Below are positions 46,505-57,844 of a DNA stretch of 64,000 nucleotides, piece after piece. The stretch is taken from contig JAUPFV010000001.1 of assembly GCA_036936605.1 (NCBI GenBank), forward strand, positions 245,208,925 to 245,272,924. The letters are read 5' to 3'. Numbering within the stretch: the stretch's first letter is position 1; every line of letters starts with the position of its first letter. The translations under genes were made by a program, and so were the position numbers. The notes beneath the pieces are model-generated. The model ran no database searches, was not told the DNA's origin, and saw only the letters and a list, made by a program, of their open reading frames with translations. The stretch is from Limnanthes douglasii subsp. nivea (Eukaryota; Streptophyta; Magnoliopsida; Brassicales; Limnanthaceae).

Positions 46505-47696
46505 ATGGAGATCAATAATAATGCAGTGTTTCAGGAAGAAGAATTCCCAATTCTTAAATCTGAAAACTGTGTGAAAAATCTTCCAAAGAGTTTGTTCTAA
46601 ACATCATTCGCTGACTCTATTAAACCTTCAGAGCCTCAAATCCCGATCGTTCTTCAAACTGAAGGTATATCAAATAAATCTAATCACGTTTATTTTTAAT
46701 ATTCCAAGGAAACTAAAGATTACTTGTTAAAGAACATTAGAATCACCCTTGTGGGGAAGTTTTCGAATGGATTTCCAAAGAACTATGTTCATACTCAATT
46801 TCTGAATTCCTTCAGATTCAAAGGTGCTTACAACTAGGTTATTTCGGATTCTAATCAATTTTTTTTTGAGTTTGATCATAAATATTATGTTAGCAAGATC
46901 TGGGAAAAATTGTTTGGACTATTGAAGGTTATGTTATGCAAATCTTAAGGTGGAAACCAGATTTCAATATAAAAAATGAATATCTTGTATCATTTGTATG
47001 TATAAGAATTCAACAGATTCCATAATATCTATATAATAATGACATATTGCCCGAAATTATTGCTTGCATATGCACTTCTTACAAAATTATAGTCCTTGTT
47101 TATAATAGAGCCTACAAGAATGCAGTCTACACTCTAGTTGAGTTAGATGTTACCGGAAATTTGAAAGATAGCATTTGGATAAGTTTTGGTTTGAATGACG
47201 GAAGCAGGTTGAAAGTGGGCTACAATAATTTACCATCCTACTGTGAACATTTCTTACATATGGGTCACAACTCCTACGAACGTAAGAAAATGCATAAACT
47301 AAACCTTGAAGATAAACATAAAGCTGATTTACCCGTAGAAGCATTGAATACCAGAAGAGAAAGAGACAAAATATTTTTAGTTTCTAAATGCCAAATATAA
47401 AGGCCTAAAGTTGCATCAAAAGTCACTCAAAGTAATCAATACAATGATAAAGAAACTACACAAAATTTTGATCTCAACAAAGATGAAGATTACAGAGATC
47501 AAGGTCTTCTTTATCCCAAACTTTCAGATAATCAATCTAAGGAAGATTTTGGCCCTGATGAAGTAGAAATAATTGAAGTAATACAATTTCTTAATCAGAC
47601 TGTGGATCAAAACACCAATCAAGACTTGGATTTATTACTGGTAAACACTCTCATACTCAAGAAAACATTGGTAGCAACCCTCTTAAACCATCCATG
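46505..47696 (+). pseudogene. LINE2 ORF1 (DUF4283-like and zinc knuckle)
   Basis: ATG at 46505 (MEINNNAVFQEEEFP). The DUF4283-type block lies near 46740-46930 (ITLVGKFSNGFPKNY). The knuckle near 47240 reads CEHFLHMGHNSYER: two of the metal-binding Cys are Phe and Arg. Open 47047-47400; acidic tail to about 47690. Stops near 46598, 46698, 46836 and 47398. Confidence 0.8.
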
Positions 47697-47840
47697 AAAG
47701 CTTTATCTCCTGATCAGAACTTCTGTACAATACTAAACAAGAAGCTTAAAGCTGCAAGAAAGATAAAGAAGCCTAGTAAGCTTATTATAAAGTCTCTTAA
47801 ACACTCAGAGGCCAACATTCATCCAAATATTTATCTGATA

Positions 47841-50800
47841 ATGATAAATATTCTTAATTGGAATCTGTATGGCATCAACAACAAAGCTACCATTGGGAGG
47901 ATGAAAACTATTACATACAACAGAAAGTCAAAATATTAGCCATTCAAGAACCAATGTCTAACTCTAATAGATACAGTGATATTGCTTCAAATTTGGGCTT
48001 TACTAGTTTCACTTTTAACATTTCCAATAAAATTTGGTTGTTTTGGGATGATGATTCATGTATTAATATCCTTGTTAATCATAATCAATTCATGCATTTG
48101 GAGGTGGAGAACCAGGGTCTTGATATGTTTTTTTATCTGACGGTGGTTTACGCAAAATGCCAAAGAAATCAAAGGATCAGCTTGTGTGGAAGTAGTTCAG
48201 AATTTTCGCTTCAACTAATAAAAGTTGGATCTCTGTTGGTGACTTCAATATTATTTCTTCTAATGAAGAACAAATAGGATGCTCAGCTATTTGCCAAAAG
48301 AGTATTGATGACTTTGTGGATATGATCAGAGAATGTGAGTTAGAAGATGCCGGTTATGGTGGGCAGAAATTCACATGGAATAGAACACCAAATGAAAGAT
48401 GTTGGACAAGGCGATGATTAAGAGGGCTTGGACTGAATCTTTTATCTCCACTCAAGTTCTTCACATGGTCAGAACATGTTCTGACCATGCTTCTCTTTTA
48501 ATTTATGCCTTTCAAAACAATAAAAATGCTTATAGAACTAAAAGAAGCTTTAAATTTATGAATGTCTGAATTAATGATATCTCTTTCTTAAGCTTGGTCA
48601 ACCAGAATTGGAATCTTCCAATCAATGATTATCCTAATGAAGTCTTCTGGTTTAAGTTTAAAAGACTTAAGAAGTGTTTACAGGTGCCAAATGTTAAACA
48701 GTTTGGTGATATCTTCAATAAAACAAAGGATGTTGAAAAGATGGTGTTAAGGATGAAAGCTTTCCACATTTCTAATAATAACGCTATATCTAAAAATGAC
48801 CTTAACAAGGCTACTACTTTGCATATTAAGGCTCTCAAGAATGAAGAAATATTGTGGAAGCAAAAGTTTTATAATAACTGGCTGATGAATGGTGATAATA
48901 ACTCTAAAGCTTACCATGCTACGTCTCCAAAAAGAGAAGGAAAAATACATTAAAAAGCATGAAGGTGGATAATAATTGGATTCACAACACAGAAGATATT
49001 GACAGATCAGTTGAGGATTATTTCAATTCTATTCTTTCTTCTCTTCCTTACAAAGACAAGGATGATGAGTTTACTATGATGAATGATGAAATGTTTGATA
49101 ATATTCCCAAGATTGTTACTACTGAAGAGAATGTCATTCTGACGAGGCCCTCAAATGAGGATGAAATTTGGGAAACCATCAATACCATGAGCCCTGATAG
49201 CGCTGCTGGTATTAATGGTTACAATATCCTTTTTCTACAAAACTTGTTGGAGTATTATCAAATTCAATTTATGTTCTGCTATTAATACTTACATTGCTGG
49301 TCATAGTAATCCCTGGCATTTTTGCTACTGGCCTGTGCCTGATCCCTAAAGCTACTAACCCTGTGTCCTGGAACAATTATATGCAAATAAGCATTTGTTC
49401 TTTGCTTAATAGAATATTCTAGACTCCTTAACAATAGATTATCTACTATCTTGCTTAGAATTATATTGAAGAGGAAATCCTTTTAAGAGGACTTAATAAT
49501 CTATTCTACAATAACAGTAAGATGAAATATGCTTCAAGAACTGACCTTAATGTTCCTTACATTGCATTTGCAGATGATGTTCTTATTTTGACCAGCTGCT
49601 TAAGTTATTTTATCAACAAGTTGAGCTGCCTCCTAGATAAATACCAAAGGATCTCAGGGCAGTCAATCAACAAGAAAAAAACAAAGATCATTATGTCCAA
49701 TAAAGCTCACCAGAGCAGAATTACCTTTCTGGAAAATTTCACTGGTTTTGTTGTGGAGGGTCTGCCTTCTACTTATTTGGGAATTACCTTGAATAACAAC
49801 AAAAATTCCAGCAACTACAACATGATGGTTGATAAGATTAATTCTAAAATCAATGACTGGGACAGTCAATCCCTTTCATATGGAGGCAGACTCTCCTTTA
49901 TTTCATTTGTTCTCATAAGTATTCATTGTTACTGGATGCAAAATTATGAAATTCGTAAGTGGGTTATCAAAAGGCTAGAATTTATTTTCAATACGTTTCT
50001 TTGGAGAACTAACTACAATGATACTAGCATTCATTGATCCACCTGGAAGAAGTTGTGGAGACCTTTTAATGAAGGTGGATTTAATATCAGGAAACTCTCT
50101 GATATTCAAAACATTTTCTCCCAAAAGTTATGGTTCAACTACAGGAGTAACTTGAGCTTGTGGTCTCAAATTATGCATAATTTTTATAACAAAAAAGGTA
50201 TCATCTCCGAACTACTCTCAATAGATCCGACTCTATGATCTGGAAGCGTCTAGTAGGTATTAAAGACGAAGCTGAACACAACATCAGATGGCTCCTTGGC
50301 AAAGGGGAAATAGACTTCTGGAGAGAAAATTGGCACAATTGTTCCCCGATTATTGACAGCACCAATGATTGGTTTCTTAAGACCAAAGTTTGTACTTTCT
50401 GGAAGGATAACAGATGAGAGTTGGGAAAAATATGAATGGTTTGATTAGTGAGGACAAAACTAATCAAATCAATCTTTATAAAGTTAATAAGGACAAAGAG
50501 GATACAATGATTTGGTTTCTTTCTCCAGATTATAACTTCAATACTAAGCTTACTTAGAGGAATATTAGATAAAAAAACAACAAATCCAGTATGTTAAAAA
50601 AGGCATGGAATTTTATTACTCCTAAGAATATGTCTATTCTATTGTGAAATTTTTTACGGAACTTTATTCCTATTGATTATGTCATGAAGGGAAGGTGCTT
50701 TTATCTTGCCTCTAAGTGCCAGTTGTGCTCTAACATTGAGGATATCAATCACTTGTTTATCAACTATTCTCATGCTTGGTCTATTTAGAAGAATTATATT

Positions 50801-51319
50801 GATATTTTCAATATAAAGATTGAAAGATTCATGGTTCTTACTCGTGTGATAAGAACTTGGTTTTGGTTTTCAAAGCAAAAGATTCATATCACTCATGTCT
50901 TTCCAACTATCATTTGTTGGGTGATTTGGAAGAATATGAATAACTCTAAGTTCAAAAATATTATCCCTTCTCCTGCTTCTCCTATTACTCTAATTAAAAA
51001 AAATTGTTGGTTTAAGTACTTCTAACTTGTTTACTATAAAGAACTAGAGGAAGATGGAGTTTGAAGCATCTTATCTAGGGTGTACTATTGGGAATTATAA
51101 AAAGAAGAATACTTACATCAAATGGCTAGCTCCTGGTAGAGGCAGATTGAAGCTCAATGTCGATGATGCCTGCCTTAGAAATGGAGAAACAAGTGGGGGA
51201 TCATATTCAGGGACAACAATAGAGATATTTTGAAAGGGATGGGCAAAACTTACGGTAAGCTTACACCTTTAGCTGCTGAGGCTAGGACTTTACTTGAAGG
51301 TCTTCTCACGTGTAAGTAT
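47841..51319 (+). pseudogene. LINE2 ORF2 (endonuclease, RT, zf-RVT, RNase H first part)
   Basis: ATG at 47841 (MINILNWNLYGINNKATI, an endonuclease start). Frameshift near 47925, then AIQEPM, VYAKCQ, VGDFNII and FTWNRTP. The RT begins near 48960; its central palm is deleted near 49400-49450, but FADDVLIL and the later STYLGI and SYGGRL blocks stay in one frame (49522-50037). A zf-RVT with CQLC..HLF lies near 50720. RNase H starts near 51155 (LKLNVDDACLRNG) and is cut at AEARTLLEGLLTCKY by T4. Confidence 0.85.
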
Positions 51320-51670
51320 TGATGAGTCCGAAAATATTCACCACTCACTGTAGAAACCGGTGAGGGGCAATCCGGACACTAATCACCCACTGAACCATAC
51401 AGACAAGACAAAAGTATTAAAACACTAAACATCGTTTTTGACTAAGCTAATTACTAATATGCTTAATAAACTAATGGGTTTTTGAAATCGACCCGATTCC
51501 ATAAGTTTGACCCGAAAGCCCATATGGCCCATAATTAAGGGTATATATACCCAACCACTTTCATTAATTAGGGTAATGAACATTTAATATAACCAGACAA
51601 CTTAAATCTCTCATTACAAAACACTTAAACATCAGACAAAATTACCCTCAGTAAAAAATAAACCACACCA
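51320..51670 (+). repeat. T4 5' LTR
   Basis: 351 bp, TGATGAGTCC...CACACCA. A deletion of about 27 bases against the 3' LTR lies near 51630. TATA in GGGTATATATACCC near 51543. Confidence 0.94.
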
Positions 51671-51672
51671 AA

Positions 51673-51690
51673 TTGGAGACTACAGTGGGA
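51673..51690 (+). other. T4 primer-binding site
   Basis: TTGGAGACTACAGTGGGA, two changes (C to A, C to T) from the site in T1 and T3. Confidence 0.72.
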
Positions 51691-51742
51691 GGAAAAGGTG
51701 CCTGAATCTAGCATTCAAAACCACCAAGAAACACCAATTCGG

Positions 51743-54107
51743 ATGAATCCGGGCGAGCATGCAGTGCCACCAACTTTGGCAGAAGTGGTGGGAGAAAACG
51801 ATGAATATACGATCGAAGAGCGAGACAGGTTGATAGTTGAGATAGAAGCCTTGAGGGCTGCTAAAAAGGTAAAGATGGGCTTGAAAGAAAAATCAAAAGT
51901 GTCAGGTGTTCACCACACTGACAATCCTAGGGAGCATGACCCATGAGCAAAGACCCATGTAAGCACTAAAAAGACTCATGCTAGCTCAAAGAAGTCTCAC
52001 CGGTCTAAACTAGTGGAGAGCTCAGATTCAGAATACTCTAGTAGCTCCTTGAATGAAGATGGAGTTGAGGAGTCCTTGTCATCCGCCAGTGATGAAGGCA
52101 GGTCTAACAAGAAGCAAAAGTTGGTCAAAAAATATTCAAGAAAGAGGGATAGGGATGGAAGGTTGAAAATGCATCTAGGTAAAGGGTCATCTCATAGCCA
52201 CAGCCATGACCGAATACATATAGACCAGCTGTTGATGGATCCTTTCGCTTTCCTTGATGAACCAGGTATCTTTTCAACTCCCAATGAAGATAACGTGTTT
52301 AGTCGTGGCCAGAATTGAAGACAATCTCCATTGTCTTCCAAGATACTGTCCGGAAACCTTCCAAATAGGTTTGACAGTACTAAGATGGAAAAAAATGATT
52401 TGAGCAAAGATCCAGATAATCATCTGGAGTAGTTTAAAAACTTTATGATGAATTTTGACAATGATGATACGTTTCTTTGTAAAGCATTCTCTCAATCTTT
52501 TATAGAGAGTGCTCTGAAGTGGTATAATAGCCTACCACATGACTGAATCCAAAATTTTGATACCTTTTGGGTGGCTTTCCGTAGGCAGTTTGTTGGAAGT
52601 AAGGAGGTGAAGGGCAATGTAGACATTATTATCCATTGTGCCCAAGAGCCAAACTAATCATTGAAGGAGTATATAAGTCGGTTTGTGAACACCAAGAAAT
52701 GTTTAGCTGATTGCTTTGAAGAAGTAGCAATAGCTTCTCTAAGACAGGGTCTGAACCCTAGAAATTTGGCTGATTCGGTAACTAGGAAGAAGGCCATGAC
52801 GTAGGGCGTTTTACTGAATCAGGTGGGAAAGCAAATCAATGTGCATGAAACGAAGAAGACTAGGGTGCACAGGCAAGTGATATATGCCCCAGCTGCACCA
52901 AACCAGAACCAAAATAAGCCCGGGTACAAGGCTAAAGAAGCCGGACAGGGTCCCAACAGGGCCAATGATCAATCTCATCCAGCACCAGCTCAGAGCCAGC
53001 AGTCTAGAAATAACCAAGGGCCTTAGGTCCAACCAGAGTGGTTTGCCGAATTGAAAGAAAATGTGGCAACCATCTATGACCAAACAAAAGACGAAGTACA
53101 TTTTAGGAAGCCGGCTGCGCTTCAATCTCCCAGGGAAAGTCGTAATACTTGTTTATGTCAATATCATCATGATATTGGCCATAACACAGAAGATTGAATC
53201 GCTTTGAAACAAGAGGTTCAAATTCTGGTTAAAAGAGGAAAATTGGGTGCTTATGTTAAAAGAAGAAGTGGGAATAGACCTGATAATGCTCATCGGACCG
53301 GCCCAACAAACAATGCAGGGACGTCGACTATAGACGGGGCCATGGTAATTATTGAAAGATTCAATATGGAGTCAGAATATTTGGATCCTGATCCAGCCCA
53401 GAATAAGGTGGGTGTTATCACAGAACACACCAAGACGGTGTCCGGGCACATAAGCTTTTTTCAGTCACTTACCATATTTGGGGGGGGGGATACCATGACT
53501 GCACCAACTGCTTCTTCAAGGAAGAGGCATGTGCACACTCTGGCTACTCAGTTGGAGGGAGGCATGTCCTCCTATCAATCGCAAATTTATTTTCCCTTCA
53601 TTGTTTTTGATGAAGATGATTTGAGGGACAGTTGGTCCCCATGAAGATGATGTGGTGATAGGAGCAACCATTAGGGGCAATGACATTAGATGATTTTTGG
53701 TGGACACTGGCAGCTCAACCAATATCCTCTTTTTTACTTCCTACAAACAACTGAAGAATCCAGTAGTAATTCAACGTTCAAACAGTTCATTTGTGGGTTT
53801 CACTGGAAGCTCCGCGGACGTAGTCAGGGAGTTTGAGGTGGAGGTTTTGTTGGGCAAGGGCCCTTTCAAGAAAATAGTTATAGTACTTTTTGTTGTGGTA
53901 GATTGTCCCACATGCTACAATGCCATTTTGGGAAGATCTTGGCTCTCCAGGATGCATGTTGTGGCTTCAACAGTTCACCAATGTTTAAAATATGTTGTGC
54001 AATGACAAGTGGGAGTTGTCCGGAGTAGTCAGCAGATAGCACGGAAATGTTATGCAACAGCACTGGCCCCTAGAACTTTGGGGGCAGTTCAGATCAGTGA
54101 AGATTAG
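51743..54107 (+). pseudogene. T4 gag and protease
   Basis: ATG at 51743. Charged N terminus with TGA near 51943, then the Ser/Glu tract (52013-52318). Stops follow in the gag core (near 52316, 52430, 52545, 52656). The knuckle reads CQYHHDIGHNTED followed by TGA in place of the last Cys. Open 53204-53644. Protease DTG at 53703-53711 (FLVDTGSSTN), open to TGA near 54003. Ends at the shared stop TAG 54105-54107. Confidence 0.88.
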
Positions 54108-54113
54108 CATTTG
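54105..54113 (+). other. T4 shared protease/RT stop codon
   Basis: TAG CAT TTG, in frame with the protease before and the RT after; the aligned codon is also a stop in T1, T2 and T3. Confidence 0.6.
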
Positions 54114-56075
54114 GAGGGGCCCTCTGGGGAGAGGGTGAAATTGATTACACCAGAGAGACCCCTGGTGTTTTAATACCAATTGAAGAGGTTGAAATTCACT
54201 CTATGGCTGAAGGAAGAAGTGTCAAGATTATATCTAAGATGACATCAGAACTAAAAAGAAAAGTGTTATCTTTTTTAACAAACCATCAACATGTTTTTGC
54301 TTGGTGCAATGTTGATGTAACTGGAGTGCCTGCAGATGTTATATCACACCAGCTATCCATCCGAAAAGATGTAGCACCCGTTGTGCAGAAGAGAAGAGCT
54401 TTTTCTAAAGAGAAAGCTGATGTTATAGTTCAAGAGGTTGACCGGCTTACTAAGATGGGGCACATAAAGGAATCTCATTACTCTTTATGGACAACCAATC
54501 CAGTGTTAGTACAAACGAAAAACGGGAAATGGTGTATGTGCATCGATTTTACTGACCTTAATAGGGCTTGCCCAAAAGATCGATATCCAGTCCCCCGGAT
54601 AGATCAATTAGTGGACTCCACATCTAGAAATAAGTTGTTTTCCTTCATGGATGCCTTCTCCGGTTATAATCAGATTCAAGTGGATCCGAAGGACAAAAAA
54701 CACACTAGTTTTGTTACTGATAGGGGCCTTCATTGTTACAAGGTGATGCATTTTGGATTAAAGAATGCTGGGGCTACTTATCATAGGTTGGTGAACCAAG
54801 CATTCATTGACCAGATTGGAAGAAATATGGAAGTCTACATTGATGACATGATGGTAAAGAGTGTGGAAGAAGAATTACACTTGGCAGATCTGCAAAAGAC
54901 TTTTGCCAACTTGGTAAAAGTTAATTTAAAATTAAATCCAGAAAATGTGTTTTTAAAGTGTAGTCCGGGAAGTTTTTTGGGGTATGTGATAAGTGAGAAA
55001 GGGATACATCCTCATCCAGAACAACTTAATGCTTTACTGCAGATGGATCCTCCTCGAAATATTAAAGAAGTACAAAGGTTGACAGGGAGGTTAGTTGCTC
55101 TAAACCGTTTTATCTCAAGGTCTTCGGATAGGTGTGCCCCGTTTTTCCAAAATTTAAAAGGTGTCAAATAATTCAACTGGTCTCCACAGTGCGATCAGGT
55201 TTTTGATGAAATAAAAAAGCATTTATCTTCCCCCAAAACCCTGTTTAAACCTATTAATGAAGAAATATTGTATATATATTTAGCAGTCTCCGAATGTGCC
55301 ATAAGTGCGGTGCTAGTAAGAGAGATGGAAAATTATCCTCGTCCGATGTACTACACCAGCAAAAGCCTGATGGATGCTGAAAAATATATTTAAAACTCGA
55401 AAAACTAGTGCTAGCTTTGGTAATTGCTGCCAAGAAAATGAGGCCCTACTTTCAGTCTCATTCTATTATCGTCCTGATGTCTTTTCCCTTAAAAAATGTT
55501 CTTCAAAAGGCAGACATATCAAGCAGAATGACCAAGTGATCAGTGGAATTAGGAGACTATGACATTGATTTTGCCCTTCGAACTTCAATCAAGGCTCAGT
55601 CTGTTGCTGATTTCCTAGTTGAGTTCCATTCGGACAGGAGTACTAAACAAGCTACAGGTGAAAAGACTAAGAAGGTATGGGTTGTCCGGACTGATGGTGG
55701 ATCAAGTACCATTGGTTGTGGTGCTGGGATATGTTTAACCTCTCCATAGGGCGACACGCTATACCATGCTATATGTTTTTCTTTCAGGGCTTCTAACAAT
55801 GAGTCCGAATATGAAGTTGCTATAGATGGTTTGAAGTTAGCCCTGATTTGTGTAGCCAAAAGAGTTATGTTAATGAGTCATTCTCAGCTTCTTATCCATC
55901 ATGCCCAAGGTCAATGTGAGGCAAAAAAAGGAGCAGTTGATTAAGTATTTATTCATTCTTAAAGAGGTGGCAGTTAACTTCAAAGAGATCAGCTATGATC
56001 ACATACCCAGAACAAAGAACACACTAGTAAACTCCTTGGCAACCATATCATAATCTGAGTCCTACCCATGGATTC
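54108..56075 (+). pseudogene. T4 RT, RNase H, second RNase H
   Basis: The longest open pol stretch in the window: 54203-55171 covers RT with YIDD at 54836-54847 and the start of the RNase H connection. TAA near 55169, then RNase H pieces (55260-55560) with a frameshift near 55385 and TGA near 55539. The second RNase H has RTDGGSSTIGCGAG (55690) but TAG near 55747, and a changed MSHSQLLIHHAQG block where Asp is His. Confidence 0.9.
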
Positions 56076-57384
56076 ATGTGCAGTAATGCCCATCCATTCA
56101 ACTCAATCAGACCAAAGAAGATGAGGAAAGTTTAAATATACAAATAGGTCAACCTAAAGACTGGAGGTATCCTCTTCTTTAATACATTTCAGATGACATT
56201 TTGCCTCCGAAAAAAGTAGTAGCAAGAAAAATGAAATATAGGGCTTGTGGTTTTTTAATCATAAGAGACGTCATTTACAAGAAATCTTTTAGTAGACCCA
56301 TCTTGCGTTGTTTGGGGGTTGAAGAGTCCCAAATAGTGTTGTCCGAACTACATGATGGTGAAGGGTCAGCACACTATGGTTATACAGCTTTAACCCGAAG
56401 AATTTTGTTGGTCGGATATTACTGGCCATCCATAATGGAAGATGCCAAAGAATTGGTAAAGAAGTGTGATCCATGACAAAGATATGGTAATAAAATTCAT
56501 ATTCCAGATGTCCCTTTAGAGTCGATTTCTGAGCCAATACCTTTTGCTCGTTGGGGGCTGGATCTGGTGGGACCTCTACCAATGGCGTCCAGAGGGTGCA
56601 GAACTATTATTGTAGCCATTGATTATTTTTCAAAGTGGATAGAAGCTGCCCCCTTGGCAGGAAGTACTTCAAAAGCTGTTATAAAATTTATTTTATTTAA
56701 TATTTGCTGCAGATTTGGGGTTCCACAAACAATTGGCCACAATTCGATAACAAGGATATGAAGCATTTCTGTGCCTCTAGAGGTATTCAACATTGCTTCT
56801 CTTCTCCTTTCCACCCACATGCGAATGGTCAAGATGAAGTGGAAAAATGGACTACTCTGTCCGGTCTAAAAAAGAATTTAGAAGGGGCTGCTGGAAAGTG
56901 GCCAAGATATCTACAATAGGTACTATAGGCCTACCGGACTACTCCTCGAGTTGCTACTCAGGAATCCATGTTTGACTTGGTATATAATATGGATGCAATT
57001 GCTTCTATAGAGGCAACTCTTCCATCATACATAGTCCACAATTTTTCCGAACATGCTAACGAAGTGGCAATCAAAAGTCAACTGGACTTGATAGAAGAGA
57101 AAAGGGTTAAGGCTCATCTTAGAGCCACCCATTATCAAGGATTGATGAGAAGCAGGTTTGCTTCCAGAATCAGAAGAAGGGATTTTCAACCAGGGGATAA
57201 AGTATTGAGAAATGTCTTCCTACATACTAAAGAGAAGCAGTTCGGCAAGCTAGCTCCAAATTGGGAAGGACCCTATGTGGTCATCGAAAATCTTAAGCCT
57301 GGAACATACAAGCTTTAAGATAAAGGTGGAAGAATCTTGAACCACCCATGGAACATTGAGCACCTCCGGTTGTATCTAGAATGA
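56076..57384 (+). pseudogene. T4 integrase (second catalytic Asp deleted)
   Basis: Open 56201-56476, with TGA in the zinc module (CDP-stop-QRY) near 56474. Core open at 56567-56730 (LDLVGPLPMASRG). About 17 bases are lost near 56730, removing the TDNG motif with the second Asp. The Glu block reads NGQDEVEKW. C-terminal part open 56968-57318. Final stop TGA 57382-57384. Confidence 0.88.
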
Positions 57385-57844
57385 AAGTTATGTAAATATT
57401 TACTTGTTTAAAGTCCATATAAATATTAGGGGGCATACTATTTCCTACCCTGGTTGAGCGGGGAGGTTTTAATGAGGTGTCCGGGTTTGCTAATAAAATT
57501 TGATGCCTTCTTGAAAAATTTGGAGTGGTTTGATTTATAGTTTCTTTAAAGCCTTCTAAGTATCATTGACAAATCGGATTGATCTGGTGGAATGATGACC
57601 ATTTAAACATTTGTCATTGGAGAATTTAAACACTCTCACCTTAAAATACTTGTAAAGTAACTATGGGGTATTTAAACATCAGTCATCAAGATTTTGGGCA
57701 AACCTAAAACAAGGCAAGAATTTTGCAAAGTAAAACTGCCCGACTAACACCAAGGGATGATATTAAAACATATACAATGCCTTGGCCATCCAAGGAATTT
57801 AGTCTGACATAAGGATAAAAGAAAAACAGAAGATAGTTAAAACT
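57385..57844. other. T4 convergent spacer with one hairpin
   Basis: As in the other copies, TGTAAATATT-like repeats follow the pol stop. A single perfect hairpin CCTTGGCCATCCAAGG lies at 57780-57795. The second copy seen in T1-T3 is missing. No gene seen. Confidence 0.68.

Noticed and set aside
47858..48277. A separate protein starting MESVWHQQQ at 47858.
   Set aside because: Its first codons are an out-of-frame reading of the LINE endonuclease start; from about 47925 it is the endonuclease itself after a frameshift.
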